DNA of 64,000 nt from Gordonia sihwensis NBRC 108236 (GCF_000333035.1 NZ_BANU01000005.1:62001-126000); one strand, 5' to 3'. Shown: positions 24,062-33,460, numbered from the stretch's first letter. The notes: generated by a model from the sequence alone, not told the origin. Made by a program: numbers and translations.

Positions 24062-24916
24062 TCAAATGAGTGCCGAGATCCGGTCCGCCGCCTCGACGAG
24101 CGCGGTCACGAGCCTGCGACGCTCCCGACCGTCCACCGCCGATTTGAGCACCCCCAGCTGCAACTCGAACTCGGCCTGGTCGCCGGCGAAGACCGGTGCT
24201 GCGAGATAGCTGATCGGCTGCGCGTCAGCGCCGTCGAGTTCGTCTTCGGAATACGCACGCGACGACAATTGCGCGAGCCGGCGGGTCGCCGTGTGGCGGA
24301 GCGCGGGGTCGATGAGAAGCGGACCCACCGCGCCGAGCAACTCGGCGAGCACCTCGACGAGCATCGCGTCCGACGACTCCGGGCGGTACGCCGCGAAACC
24401 GCGCCGACGTACCGATTCGAGCAGGAGCCTCCGTCTCGGACGGTCTCGCTCGCCCAGCCAGGCCTCCTGGTCGGCCTCCCGCCAGGCCATCGCCGCGGCC
24501 CCGACGGGAAAGACGATCGCCAACGACTGGCCGAGCCCCAGGCCGGGAACCGGCCGCACCTCGCTGTGCCGTTTGGCGACGACGGTCATCGCGCCGGGCG
24601 CCATCCGCGCGAGCGTCACTCCGCAGTCGGTGGCCGCGACGAGTTCGTCGAGAACCTGCGCCACGTCCGGATTCGGCAGGTGAAGCGCCGGAGGCGAGGC
24701 TCCGCCGAGTGCCATCGCCGCCGGGCCCAGCCGATAGGCACGAGAGGCGTCGCGCTCGGCCCACCCCGCGTCGTCGAGCTCGGCCAGGATCGCCGACATC
24801 GTGGCGCGGGCCACGCCCAGCTCGTCGGCGATCTCCGCGATGGTCTGCGGGTGCTCGACGCGGGCGAGGAGTTCGAGGGTGTCGATCACCCGGCGCGTCG
24901 GTGGCGATCCGGCCAT
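24062..24916 (-). CDS. IclR-type regulator
   Basis: 284 residues. The N-terminal winged HTH (about 8-65) is of IclR type: RRVIDTLELLARVEHPQTIA, EIADELGVARATMSAILAEL. A C-terminal effector region of about 200 residues follows, though it is less typical of IclR. ATG 24916 follows GGAGG. It is divergent from an SDR and SnoaL-like gene pair, with a perfect palindrome between, so it most likely controls that pair. Confidence 0.8.
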   Translation of the reverse strand: MAGSPPTRRVIDTLELLARVEHPQTIAEIADELGVARATMSAILAELDDAGWAERDASRAYRLGPAAMALGGASPPALHLPNPDVAQVLDELVAATDCGVTLARMAPGAMTVVAKRHSEVRPVPGLGLGQSLAIVFPVGAAAMAWREADQEAWLGERDRPRRRLLLESVRRRGFAAYRPESSDAMLVEVLAELLGAVGPLLIDPALRHTATRRLAQLSSRAYSEDELDGADAQPISYLAAPVFAGDQAEFELQLGVLKSAVDGRERRRLVTALVEAADRISALI

Positions 24917-24999
24917 GTGTGTCCTCCCCCGCATGCGTGCCGATCTTGTGTCGCGGCTCATACCCCGCTACCTTGTGACGGATATTCAATCACACCTAT

Positions 25000-25011
25000 T
25001 CGAATATTCGA
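25000..25011. promoter_or_regulatory. Perfect 12-bp palindrome between IclR and SDR genes
   Basis: TCGAATATTCGA reads the same on both strands and lies 17 bp before the SDR start, in an AT-rich patch; a related half (GATATTCAATC) lies at 24981-24991. The likely binder is the divergent IclR-type protein. Confidence 0.55.
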
Positions 25012-25028
25012 TTCATGAAGGCGGTCCC

Positions 25029-25814
25029 ATGAGCCAGACCCAGTCCCTCGAGGGCAGAACAGCGATCGTGACGGGTGCCGGCCGCGGCATCGGAGCCGGC
25101 ATCGCGCTCGGTCTCGCGGAAGCCGGCGCCGACCTGGTGATCGCGGCCCGCAGTGCCGACCAACTCGAGCAGGTCGCCGACCGGATCCGGAGACTGGGCC
25201 GACGCGCGATCACCGTGCCCGCGAATGTCGCCGAAGACGACCCCGCCGATCTGGTCGGCGCCGCCACGCGGGAGTTCGGTGCGCTCGACATCGTCGTCAA
25301 CAACGTCGGCGGCGCCCTCCCGAAGCCCTTTCTGCAGACCAGCGTCAAAGCGCTCGTCGGTGCCTTCGCGTTCAACGTCGGGACGGCGCACGCGCTCAAT
25401 CTGGCGGCCGTGCCGAGCATGCTGTCCAACGACCGCGGCGGTTCGATCATCAACATCACCTCGTCGATCACGACTCAGCCGGGACGCGGGCTGCTGGCCT
25501 ACGGAACGGCTAAAGCGGCCCTCGCGCACTACACCCGGATGGCCGCGCAGGACCTGTCGCCGCGCATCCGGATGAACGCCATCGCACCCGGCACCATCAA
25601 CACACCCGCGCTCGGTTACGTCGCCGAAGACGACGCGATCCGCGAGGAGATCGTCAGCCGCACCCCGCTGCGCCGACTGGGTGTGCCGGACGACATCGCC
25701 GCCGCCGCGGTGTTCCTGGCAGGCGACGGCTCGGCGTACATGACCGGCAAGACCATCGAGGTGGACGGCGGTCTCATCGCCCCCAACATGGTGATGCCGC
25801 TCCCCGATCTCTGA
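25029..25814 (+). CDS. Short-chain dehydrogenase/reductase
   Basis: 261 residues, classical SDR. TGAGRGIGAGIA (about 16-27) binds NAD(P); NNVGG is the structural motif, ITSSITT has the catalytic Ser and YGTAK the Tyr/Lys pair; PLRRLGVPDDIAAAAVFLAG and SAYMTGKTIEVDGG close the fold. ATG 25029 is chosen over upstream starts because it follows AAGG and begins just before the nucleotide fold. Followed after 56 bp by a SnoaL-like protein, probably in one operon. Substrate unknown. Confidence 0.88.
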   Translation: MSQTQSLEGRTAIVTGAGRGIGAGIALGLAEAGADLVIAARSADQLEQVADRIRRLGRRAITVPANVAEDDPADLVGAATREFGALDIVVNNVGGALPKPFLQTSVKALVGAFAFNVGTAHALNLAAVPSMLSNDRGGSIINITSSITTQPGRGLLAYGTAKAALAHYTRMAAQDLSPRIRMNAIAPGTINTPALGYVAEDDAIREEIVSRTPLRRLGVPDDIAAAAVFLAGDGSAYMTGKTIEVDGGLIAPNMVMPLPDL

Positions 25815-25870
25815 CCGCCCGCCCCATCACCGGCCGACGACCTCCCGCCGACAGCCCCTAGGACTCCCCC

Positions 25871-26356
25871 ATGACGATCACCACCCCCGACGATCTGCGC
25901 GCCATCGAGACCGTGAAGTACCGCTACCTGCGAGCCGTCGACACGAAGGACTGGTCGGCGCTGGCCGACACGCTCACCGACGACGTGCACGCCGAATACG
26001 GATCGCAGGTGAACGGCCGGCCGCTGACCTTCGACGACCGAGCCTCTCTGGTCGCACATCTGAGCACGATCATGGCTCCGACCATGGTGACCGAGCATCG
26101 CGTCGACCATCCGATCATCGAAACCGACGGCGACACCGCCACCGGCAGCTGGTACCTGCAGGACCGCGTCATCGTTCCGGAGTACGACGTCATCATCATC
26201 GGAGCCGCGTTCTACCGCGACGCCTACCGGCGGACACCCGACGGCTGGCGCATCAGTTCCACCGGATACGAGCGCACCTTCGAAGCGCGAGGCAGTCTGT
26301 CGGCTGCCCGGATGCACGTGGAACAGGGACCGGCCGTCCGCCGGCCCGCGACGTAG
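25871..26356 (+). CDS. SnoaL-like (NTF2-fold) protein
   Basis: 161 residues of the NTF2/SnoaL_4 type: DDLRAIETVKYRYLRAVDTK, DWSALADTLTDDVHAEYGS, TEHRVDHPIIETDGDTATG and WRISSTGYERTFEA. Such proteins are isomerases, dehydratases or hydrolases for ring-shaped substrates; the Tyr-Asp pair near VDTKDW is typical. Together with the SDR upstream and the IclR-type regulator it looks like a small catabolic module. Confidence 0.82.
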   Translation: MTITTPDDLRAIETVKYRYLRAVDTKDWSALADTLTDDVHAEYGSQVNGRPLTFDDRASLVAHLSTIMAPTMVTEHRVDHPIIETDGDTATGSWYLQDRVIVPEYDVIIIGAAFYRDAYRRTPDGWRISSTGYERTFEARGSLSAARMHVEQGPAVRRPAT

Positions 26357-26379
26357 CGCGGGAGCCTCCGACCCCGGGT

Positions 26380-28776
26380 TCAGCCGGCGCCGGTACCCGC
26401 GCCCACGTACTCGGCCAGGTGCCGGCCGGTGAGGGTGGAAGCCGATGCGACGAGGTCGCGCGGCGTTCCCTCGAACACCACGCGGCCGCCGTCGTCACCC
26501 GCGCCCGGACCGATGTCGACGATCCAGTCGGCGTGCGCCATGACCGCCTGGTGATGCTCGATCACGATCACCGAGCGCCCCGCCTCCACCAGGGCGTCGA
26601 GTAACCCGAGCAGTTGTTCGACGTCGGCCAGATGCAGTCCGGTCGTGGGTTCGTCGAGGATGTAGACGCCGGCCTTCTCAGTCATCGCGATCGCGAGCTT
26701 GATGCGCTGGCGCTCGCCTCCCGAGAGCGTGGTGAGCGGCTGGCCGAGGGTCAGATAGCCCAGTCCGACGTCGGAGAGACGCTTGAGGATCTTGTGGGCT
26801 GCCGGCGTGCGTGCGTCACCGTCGTCGAAGAACTCCAACGCCGTGTCCACCGACATCGCCAGCACCTCGCTGATGTCCCGGCCGTCGACCCGGTAGTCGA
26901 GCACCGCGGCGTCGAACCGCTTCCCCTCGCAGACTTCGCACGGCGTCGCCACGCCGGCCATCGTGGCGAGATCGGTGTAGATCACGCCCGCGCCTTTGCA
27001 GTTCGGGCACGCGCCGTCGGAGTTGGGGCTGAACAGAGCGGGTTTGACTCCGTTGACCTTCGCGAAGGTCTTCCGGATGGCGTCGAGCAGACCGGTGTAG
27101 GTCGCCGGATTGCTTCGCCGTGAGCCGCGGATCGCCGTCTGGTCGATCGACACCGCGTCGGCGTCGGCGGGCAGCGAGCCGTGGATCAGGGAGCTCTTGC
27201 CCGACCCCGCGACACCGGTGATGACGGCGAGTACGCCGAGCGGGATGTCGACGTCCACGTGGCGCAGATTGTTGGTGGTGGCGTCTCGGATCTCCAAGAA
27301 TCCCGACGGGGTCCGCACACTGTCCTTGAGCCGCGCGCGGTCGTGGAGATGACGCCCGGTCAAGGTGTCCGAGGCCGCCAATTGCTCGACGGTGCCCTCG
27401 AAGCAGATCTCGCCGCCCAGCGATCCGGCGCCCGGCCCGAGGTCGACCACGTGGTCGGCGATCACGATGGCCTCGGGTTTGTGCTCCACCACCAGGACGG
27501 TGTTCCCCTTGTCGCGCAGTCGCAGCAGCAGGGCGTTCATCCTGGCGATGTCGTGCGGATGCAGTCCCACGGTGGGTTCGTCGAAGACGTAGGTGATGTC
27601 GGTGAGCGATGATCCGAGGTGGCGGACCATCTTGGTGCGCTGAGCCTCCCCGCCCGACAGTGTTCCGGTGGGCCGTTCCAGGGACAGGTAGCCCAGGCCG
27701 ATCTCGACGAACGACTCGAGTGCCGCATGGAGCTTCTCGATCAGCGGTGCCACCGTCGGCTCGTCGAGCCCCGCCACCCAGTCCGCGAGGTCGGAGATCT
27801 GCATCCGGCATGCGTCGGCGATGCTGACTCCGCCGATCCGGGAGTTCCGGGCGTGCTCGGCCAGTCGGGTGCCGTCGCACTCCGGGCAGGTCGTGGACGT
27901 GACCGCGCGTTCGATGAAGGCCCGCACATGCGGCTGCACAGAGTCGATGTCCTTGGACAGCATCGATTTGGTGATCTTCGGGATGATGCCCTCGTAGGTG
28001 AGGTTGATGCCCTCGACCTTGATCTTGGTGGCCTCGCGATAGAGCAGATCATCGAGTTCGCGATCGGAGAACCGGCCGACGGGCTTGTCCATGTCGAAGT
28101 AGCCGCTGCCCGCGAAGATGCGGCCGTACCAGCCGTCCATGCTGTAGCCGGGCACCTTGAGCGCTCCGCCGGACAGCGACTTGTCCGCGTCGTAGATCTC
28201 GCTCAGGTCGATGTCGGAGACCGTTCCCATCCCCTCGCATCGCGGGCACATCCCCCCGAGTTGCTCGAAGGACCGTCTGACCGCCTTGGTCTGCTTGCCT
28301 CGCTGGACTTTGATCGCACCGCCGCCCGACACGGTCGGGACGTTGAACGAGTACGCGTTGGGGCTGCCCACGTGGGGATCGCCGAGCTTGCTGAACAGGA
28401 TCCGCAGCATCGCGTTGGCGTCGGTGACGGTGCCGACCGTCGACCGCGGATTCGCACCGATCCGCTCCTGGTCGACGATGATGGCAGTGGTGATGCCGTC
28501 GAGCACATCGACGTCCGGGCGGGCCAGCGTCGGCATGAATCCCTGGACGAACGCGCTGTAGGTCTCGTTGATCAGCCGTTGCGACTCGGCTGCGATGGTG
28601 CCGAAGACGAGCGAGCTCTTTCCGGACCCGGAGACTCCGGTGAAGGCGGTGAGCCTGCGCTTCGGCAGTTCGACGCTGACGTCTTTGAGGTTGTTCACCC
28701 GCGCGCCACCGACTCTGATGACGTCGTGACTGTCGGCGGGCGCGGTAGTGGGGCGGTCGGCAGACATGGAGCACAT
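26380..28776 (-). CDS. UvrA-like ABC ATPase (short, class II type)
   Basis: 798 residues, shorter than the housekeeping UvrA of about 950. Two ABC ATPase modules: Walker A GVSGSGKSSL (47-56) and GVAGSGKSSL, signatures TLSGGEAQR and TLSGGERQR, Walker B YVFDEPTVGLH and YILDEPTTGLH. Zinc-finger cysteines are seen in CPRCEGMG and CPNCKGAG with CEVCEGKR. The reduced length suggests loss of the UvrB-binding part, as in UvrA2/DrrC-type proteins linked to drug or intercalator tolerance. ATG 28776 follows AGGGG. Housekeeping repair is an alternative role, less likely by length. Confidence 0.88.
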   Translation of the reverse strand: MCSMSADRPTTAPADSHDVIRVGGARVNNLKDVSVELPKRRLTAFTGVSGSGKSSLVFGTIAAESQRLINETYSAFVQGFMPTLARPDVDVLDGITTAIIVDQERIGANPRSTVGTVTDANAMLRILFSKLGDPHVGSPNAYSFNVPTVSGGGAIKVQRGKQTKAVRRSFEQLGGMCPRCEGMGTVSDIDLSEIYDADKSLSGGALKVPGYSMDGWYGRIFAGSGYFDMDKPVGRFSDRELDDLLYREATKIKVEGINLTYEGIIPKITKSMLSKDIDSVQPHVRAFIERAVTSTTCPECDGTRLAEHARNSRIGGVSIADACRMQISDLADWVAGLDEPTVAPLIEKLHAALESFVEIGLGYLSLERPTGTLSGGEAQRTKMVRHLGSSLTDITYVFDEPTVGLHPHDIARMNALLLRLRDKGNTVLVVEHKPEAIVIADHVVDLGPGAGSLGGEICFEGTVEQLAASDTLTGRHLHDRARLKDSVRTPSGFLEIRDATTNNLRHVDVDIPLGVLAVITGVAGSGKSSLIHGSLPADADAVSIDQTAIRGSRRSNPATYTGLLDAIRKTFAKVNGVKPALFSPNSDGACPNCKGAGVIYTDLATMAGVATPCEVCEGKRFDAAVLDYRVDGRDISEVLAMSVDTALEFFDDGDARTPAAHKILKRLSDVGLGYLTLGQPLTTLSGGERQRIKLAIAMTEKAGVYILDEPTTGLHLADVEQLLGLLDALVEAGRSVIVIEHHQAVMAHADWIVDIGPGAGDDGGRVVFEGTPRDLVASASTLTGRHLAEYVGAGTGAG

Positions 28777-28783
28777 TGTCCCC

Positions 28784-28832
28784 TACCCGGGCCGGATCGC
28801 GTGGACGCTCCGGGAGGGGCCCGGTCCGGGTA
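28784..28832. promoter_or_regulatory. Inverted repeat between UvrA-like and CPBP genes
   Basis: TACCCGGGCCGG (28784-28795) pairs with CCGGTCCGGGTA (28821-28832) with one mismatch over 12 bp and a 25-bp spacer. It lies between two divergent genes and might be an operator or an RNA hairpin. Confidence 0.35.
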
Positions 28833-28915
28833 TTGTTCGGTGGTTCCCACACTGCCGCATGCCAGATAGCTCAGGTGGCGGGGGATGCTCGAAGAATCGT
28901 CAGACCGGAGGCCGA

Positions 28916-29626
28916 GTGAGCCAGGCGCGCAACCATCGAGACTGGGCGATCGTCGGCGTCGTGGTCGCGGCATTGATCACGGTCAACGCCCTGGCGCATT
29001 TCGCCGGGCATTGGCCGGGGCTCCTCGCGGTTCCGGTGGGCGCGGTCGCGGTGGTGCTCCTCGCGCGGATGCGGGGCCTGGCGTGGTCGGAGATGGGCAT
29101 CAGCTCCTCGGAGCTGAAGTACGGGTTCCGGTGGTCGGCGATCGTCGTGGTCGCGGTCGTCGTGGTGGTCGGTGCCGGCGTCGCCATCCCCTGGACCCGG
29201 ACGTTCTTCCTGAACGACCGCTACTCGTCCGCGCGTGACGCGCTGCTCGCCGCTCTTGTGTGGATTCCCGTGCAGACCGTGCTTCCCGAGGAACTGTTGT
29301 TCCGCGGTGTGCTGCAGGGATCGTTGCGGCGAGTGATGAGCCGGCGGCTCACTCTGATCGCCGGTGCGGCCCTGTTCGGTTTGTGGCACATCGCCTCGTC
29401 GCTCGGACTCTCGGCGGGGAACGCCGGTGTCACCGATGCGATCGGCGCCGGCGTCGGAGCCGCCGTCGCCGGCGTGGTCGGCGCGGTGGTCGCGACCTCC
29501 GCGGCCGGATGGATCCTCGGCTGGCTGCGCTTCCGAACGGCCAATCTGCTCGCCCCGATCGTCCTGCACTGGACTCTCAACGCCTCGGGTGCGCTCGGCG
29601 CCGCCCTGGCCTGGCAGCTGCTCTGA
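28916..29626 (+). CDS. CPBP-family intramembrane metalloprotease
   Basis: 236 residues with about seven helices. The Abi/CPBP motifs are present: PEELLFRGVLQGSLRR (EExxxR), GAALFGLWHIASS (FxxxH) and VLHWTLNASG (HxxxN), which bind zinc in the membrane. GTG 28916 follows GGAGG; the frame is open further up but without hydrophobic content. Substrate unknown; members process peptides or lipoproteins, or give bacteriocin immunity. Confidence 0.85.
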   Translation: MSQARNHRDWAIVGVVVAALITVNALAHFAGHWPGLLAVPVGAVAVVLLARMRGLAWSEMGISSSELKYGFRWSAIVVVAVVVVVGAGVAIPWTRTFFLNDRYSSARDALLAALVWIPVQTVLPEELLFRGVLQGSLRRVMSRRLTLIAGAALFGLWHIASSLGLSAGNAGVTDAIGAGVGAAVAGVVGAVVATSAAGWILGWLRFRTANLLAPIVLHWTLNASGALGAALAWQLL

Positions 29627-29636
29627 CTCGCGCCGA

Positions 29637-31568
29637 TCAATTCCCGGTCTGCACGCGGAGATTCACGATCGCCTTGTCGACTTCGGCCCTGGTGGTCGCA
29701 TCGTTGATCGGACTCACTCCGAAGGCGAAGGTCATCGGAGAACTGTTCACGACGACCACCGTGACATCGTCACCGAGCACACCGGAGCGCTGATTGCGGA
29801 CGTCGATGCGAGCCCGGATCAGCGTGTACTCGGTGATCTTGTTGTCGAGCCGGTCGTTGCGCACGTCCTCGATCCGGGCCGGTGAGGCGTCGACTCCCGA
29901 GTACCCCGAACTCGACGACAGACACTCCACCAGTTTCCTGGCGATGGGCTCCGTGCGATCGCGGAAGGATGCGGGCAGCGTGCCGACGGCGATCTGCGCC
30001 ATCCACCCCGACGTGCCGGCCGGGCGTGAGGCTTTGATGCCGTTGGCCGTCACCGCGAACGGGATCTGCGAGATGTTGTCGGGATCCCAGCCGCTGACCG
30101 GAAGGTCGTTCGACGGAATGGAGATCGGTCCGGTCCCGACTCTGGACGCGGACGACGACTGCGTCGTGACCCCGCCCGCACACAGCGTCGGAACGCCGGC
30201 GACCACCGCGGGCCCGCCGGCAGTGGTCGAGGGAGCCGAGGTACTCACCGGCGACGACGTCGACTCGGGAGTGGACGGCACGGTAGATGTCCCGGCCGCG
30301 GTGTCGGGACCGTCGTCGCCGCGGAAGACGAAGAATCCGGCGACCGCGATCGCCGCGAGGACGACCAGCACTACCGCCGCCACGATCACGGCTTTCCGCC
30401 TGCCGGTGTCCGTCGGCTCGGGCGGATACCCGGGCGCACCGTAGGGCTGCTGCCGGCCGAAGTCTCCGGGCGGCGGCCCGAAATGAGGTGGCTGTTGTGC
30501 CGGGGGCTGCGGTACCGGAGATTGCGGTACCGGGGGCGGGCCGAAGGCGCCGATTCGGGGACGCTGCGGGTAGGGCTGCGCCGGCGACGGGCCCTGCTGC
30601 GCCGGCGGCGACTGCGGCGCGAGGGGCGCGGTGGGCTGTGCCCCGCTGTGCGGTGGGGTCGGAGCCGGATTGATCATCGTCGGCGCGTACGCCGCCGGAG
30701 CCTGCGGCGTCGCCGCCTGCGGTGTGAAGCCCGGTCTGCGCAGCGCCCCGTCCAATTCGTCTGCGAACTCTCGGCACGTCCGGTACCTGCGGGCGGGGTC
30801 CTTGTCCATCGCCCGTGCGAGGACCAGGTCGACGGCGGGTGCCAGAGTGGGCAGAACCGCGGTGGCGCTCGGGGCCGGAGCATGGAGATGAGCGTTGATG
30901 ATGTCGGTCGGTTTCGCGAGCGGGAACGGCGCTCGGCCGGTCAGGAGCCGGAATGCGGTACAGGCGAGCGCGTATTGGTCGGTGCGTCCGTCGAGTGCGG
31001 CCCCGCGCAACTGCTCCGGTGAGCAGTACTGGATCGACCCCACCGTCAGGTTCGCCGCTGTCAGCGCGGTGTCGCTTGTGGTGGTGCGAGCGATTCCGAA
31101 GTCGGTGAGATACACCTTGCGGTGCGCCGCGGTCGAGTCGTCCACCAGAATGTTCGCGGGCTTGACGTCGCGGTGCAGCATTCCCCGCGAGTGCGCGTAG
31201 TCGAGAGCGTCCGCGACGGCGCCGATCATCTCGCAGACCGTCGCCGGGTCGAGCGGTCCCGACTGCTGGAGCAGGGCGTCGCCGTCCGCCCCGGGGACGT
31301 ACTTCATCGCGATCCAGAGCTGCCCCTCGAACTCACCGCGGTCGTACACGCTCACGATGCCCGGGTGATCGAGTTGGGACGCCAGATCGGCCTCACGGAT
31401 GAACCGGGCCCGATAGGTGGGGTCACCGGTCAGCTCGGCGGGCAGCACCTTGAGCGCATCTTCCCGGGGGAGCCGCGGATGTGCGACCAGGTACACCTCC
31501 CCCATGCCGCCGACCCCGAGTCTTCGCTCGATCAAGTAGTTGGCGAAGTACTGGCCCGGGCTCAACAT
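29637..31568 (-). CDS. Receptor-type Ser/Thr protein kinase (PknF/PknH-like)
   Basis: 643 residues. Kinase domain 11-275: glycine loop GVGGMGEVY (18-26), Lys40, HRDVKPANIL (Asp134) and DFG (156-158). Then a long Pro/Gln/Gly-rich linker (about 285-390), one transmembrane helix (VIVAAVVLVVLAAIAVAGFF, about 395-415), a Ser/Thr/Pro stalk and an extracellular domain of about 190 residues with few Cys (VPTLCAGG, KLVECLSS), like the PknH-type sensor domain. ATG 31568 lies 6 nt after TAGGCT, so it may be leaderless. It follows the PAP2 gene by 14 bp. Confidence 0.9.
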   Translation of the reverse strand: MLSPGQYFANYLIERRLGVGGMGEVYLVAHPRLPREDALKVLPAELTGDPTYRARFIREADLASQLDHPGIVSVYDRGEFEGQLWIAMKYVPGADGDALLQQSGPLDPATVCEMIGAVADALDYAHSRGMLHRDVKPANILVDDSTAAHRKVYLTDFGIARTTTSDTALTAANLTVGSIQYCSPEQLRGAALDGRTDQYALACTAFRLLTGRAPFPLAKPTDIINAHLHAPAPSATAVLPTLAPAVDLVLARAMDKDPARRYRTCREFADELDGALRRPGFTPQAATPQAPAAYAPTMINPAPTPPHSGAQPTAPLAPQSPPAQQGPSPAQPYPQRPRIGAFGPPPVPQSPVPQPPAQQPPHFGPPPGDFGRQQPYGAPGYPPEPTDTGRRKAVIVAAVVLVVLAAIAVAGFFVFRGDDGPDTAAGTSTVPSTPESTSSPVSTSAPSTTAGGPAVVAGVPTLCAGGVTTQSSSASRVGTGPISIPSNDLPVSGWDPDNISQIPFAVTANGIKASRPAGTSGWMAQIAVGTLPASFRDRTEPIARKLVECLSSSSGYSGVDASPARIEDVRNDRLDNKITEYTLIRARIDVRNQRSGVLGDDVTVVVVNSSPMTFAFGVSPINDATTRAEVDKAIVNLRVQTGN

Positions 31569-31582
31569 GGGAACAGCCTAGG

Positions 31583-32236
31583 TCATGACCTCGCATGCAG
31601 CGGCGCATGCCGCAGCACGGCGTGCACCAGCGGCGGAACGATCAGCGCGGCGGCTGCCCCGACCAGAATGCCTGCGGTCACATCGGTGATCCAATGCATT
31701 CCGAGGTAGAGCCGGGATGCGGCGGCCGCGAGCGCCACGGCCAGCGCTCCGCACGCCGCGACGACTCTGGTCGCGGCGGACGCCGACGCCGCGGTGACCG
31801 CGACCAGCCCGAACGCGAGCGCCGCGGTGCCGGTGGTGTGTCCGGACGGGAACGACCCAGCGGTCTCGTGGGCCTCGAGTTGCCAGGCGACCGGAGGCCG
31901 GGTCCGATGCACCGCGATCTTGAACACCTCCGCGACGGCGGCCGCGGCCACGACCGTCGAGAGCAGGGCCGCGGCTCGCTCGACGCCGCCGTCTCGGCGC
32001 CACAGGACCATCGCGGCCACCGCGCCGAGCACGATGGTTCCGACAGGGCTGAGAACGGTGGAGAGAAACACGGCGACGCCGGTCGCGGTTCCGGAACGCT
32101 GTGCGAGCGTCCACTCCCACACGCTCCGGTCGGCGGCGAGCGGGCCGTGGACGTCGTAGACGACCGCACCGAGAGCGGCGGTCGTGAGCAGCAGTAGGAC
32201 TCCGACGGTCATCGAGGGCTTCGGCATACTGACCAT
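31583..32236 (-). CDS. PAP2-family membrane phosphatase
   Basis: 217 residues, about six helices. The three PAP2 motifs are KIAVHRTRPP (KxxxxxxRP), SFPSGHTTG (SGH) and SRLYLGMHWITDV (SRxxxxxHxxxD). It probably removes phosphate from lipid phosphates or undecaprenyl pyrophosphate at the outer face of the membrane. It is directly followed, on the same strand, by the Ser/Thr kinase. Confidence 0.88.
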   Translation of the reverse strand: MVSMPKPSMTVGVLLLLTTAALGAVVYDVHGPLAADRSVWEWTLAQRSGTATGVAVFLSTVLSPVGTIVLGAVAAMVLWRRDGGVERAAALLSTVVAAAAVAEVFKIAVHRTRPPVAWQLEAHETAGSFPSGHTTGTAALAFGLVAVTAASASAATRVVAACGALAVALAAAASRLYLGMHWITDVTAGILVGAAAALIVPPLVHAVLRHAPLHARS

Positions 32237-32413
32237 CTTCGGCTCCGCTCACTGAGCAGACGCTGAGAAGTCCGCAGGTCGGGGCCCGATCTGCGAACCA
32301 TGAGCAGTGCGGTGGGACGGCTTCTGCGGTTACGGCGCCAAGGCGCGTCTCCTGCGGCTAGGTTGGCAATGATCGCGGGCGCCGCTACGGTGCCCATTTC
32401 TGTGAGAGGCGCC

Positions 32414-33457
32414 ATGGAGAGCATCGAAACCGCGGCCGGTCCGATCGACGCGGACCGCCTGGGCAACGTGCTCTCCCACGAACACATCTTCGTCGTGAAC
32501 GACGACTACCGCGTCAACTTCCTGCCGGATTGGGACGAGCAGGCCCAGATCGATGCGGCGGTCGCCACGCTGACCCGACTCAAGGCCTCGGGCATCGACA
32601 CACTGATGGATGTCTCGGTGCCCGGGCTCGGCCGCAACGTGGAGCGGATCGCCGCCGTAGCCGACCGCGTGGACCTCAACATCGTGCTGGCCACCGGCCT
32701 GTACACCTATCACGATCTGCCTTTTCAGTTCCATTACACCGGACCCGGACTCGGTTTCGACGCGCCGGACCCGCTCGAGCGCCGGTTCGTCCGTGACCTG
32801 ACAGTCGGCATCGGCCGCAGCGCGATCAGGGCCGGGTTCCTTTACTGCGCGATCGAATCCGAGGGATTGAGCACGGGCGTCGAGCGCGTGATGCGGGCCG
32901 TGGGACGGGCGGCTGTCGAGACAGGCGCGCCGGTGGTGGTTCACACGAACCCGCACACCGCATCCGGACTGGTGGCCCAGCGGGTCCTGGCCGAAGAGGG
33001 CGTCGATCTGAGCCGGGTCCGGATGTCGCATTGCGGTGACACCACGGATCTGGACTACCTCATGAGGCTGGCCGATGCCGGCTCGCTGCTCGGACTCGAT
33101 CGATTCGGCGTCGACGTCCTCCTGCCGTACGCCGACCGTATGCGCACGCTTCTCGCTCTGATCGAGCGCGGGTACTCAGACCGGATCATGCTGTCGCAGG
33201 ACGCCTTCTGCTTCAGTGACTGGTTCGAACCTGCGAGCCTGGCCGAGGCCGCGCCGGACTGGGACTACTTCCAGGTGACCGGACGCGTGATTCCAGATCT
33301 TCTCGCCGCCGGCGTGAGCCGCGAGGTCATCGACACGATGATGCGTGCCGTCCCTCGGGCCTTTCTGACCAGGTCGGCGGGCTCGTCCGTGTCGAGTGAC
33401 GCCGTCATCACCGTGGCAGATTTCGAGAAAACTGGATTTAGTCCAGAAAAGCCGTAG
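32414..33457 (+). CDS. Phosphotriesterase-family hydrolase lacking the bridging lysine
   Basis: 347-residue TIM-barrel protein. It follows the mycobacterial Php/lactonase type closely (GPIDADRLGNVLSHEHIF, VLATGLYTYHDLPF, EEGVDLSRVRMSHCGDTTD). Metal ligands His22, His24, His177, His206 and Asp263 are present. The position of the carbamylated Lys that bridges both metals is Tyr144 (AGFLYCAIE, where relatives have ILKCA). A one-metal or inactive enzyme is possible. ATG 32414 follows GAGAGG. The stop codon lies inside the promoter of furA. Confidence 0.82.
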   Translation: MESIETAAGPIDADRLGNVLSHEHIFVVNDDYRVNFLPDWDEQAQIDAAVATLTRLKASGIDTLMDVSVPGLGRNVERIAAVADRVDLNIVLATGLYTYHDLPFQFHYTGPGLGFDAPDPLERRFVRDLTVGIGRSAIRAGFLYCAIESEGLSTGVERVMRAVGRAAVETGAPVVVHTNPHTASGLVAQRVLAEEGVDLSRVRMSHCGDTTDLDYLMRLADAGSLLGLDRFGVDVLLPYADRMRTLLALIERGYSDRIMLSQDAFCFSDWFEPASLAEAAPDWDYFQVTGRVIPDLLAAGVSREVIDTMMRAVPRAFLTRSAGSSVSSDAVITVADFEKTGFSPEKP

Positions 33458-33460
33458 AGT
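33432..33460 (+). promoter_or_regulatory. FurA operator and leaderless promoter
   Basis: CTGGA-tttag-TCCAG (33432-33446) is an inverted repeat like the box through which mycobacterial FurA controls furA-katG. TAGAGT (33455-33460) lies 6 nt before ATG 33467, which predicts a leaderless furA mRNA. The element overlaps the end of the phosphotriesterase gene. Confidence 0.7.

Noticed and set aside
28861-28900. tRNA-like start (GCCAGATAGCTCAGGTGGCG)
   Set aside because: Only the D-arm-like TAGCTCAG fits. No anticodon arm, no TTCGA loop and no acceptor pairing follow within 80 bases, and the CPBP gene starts right after.
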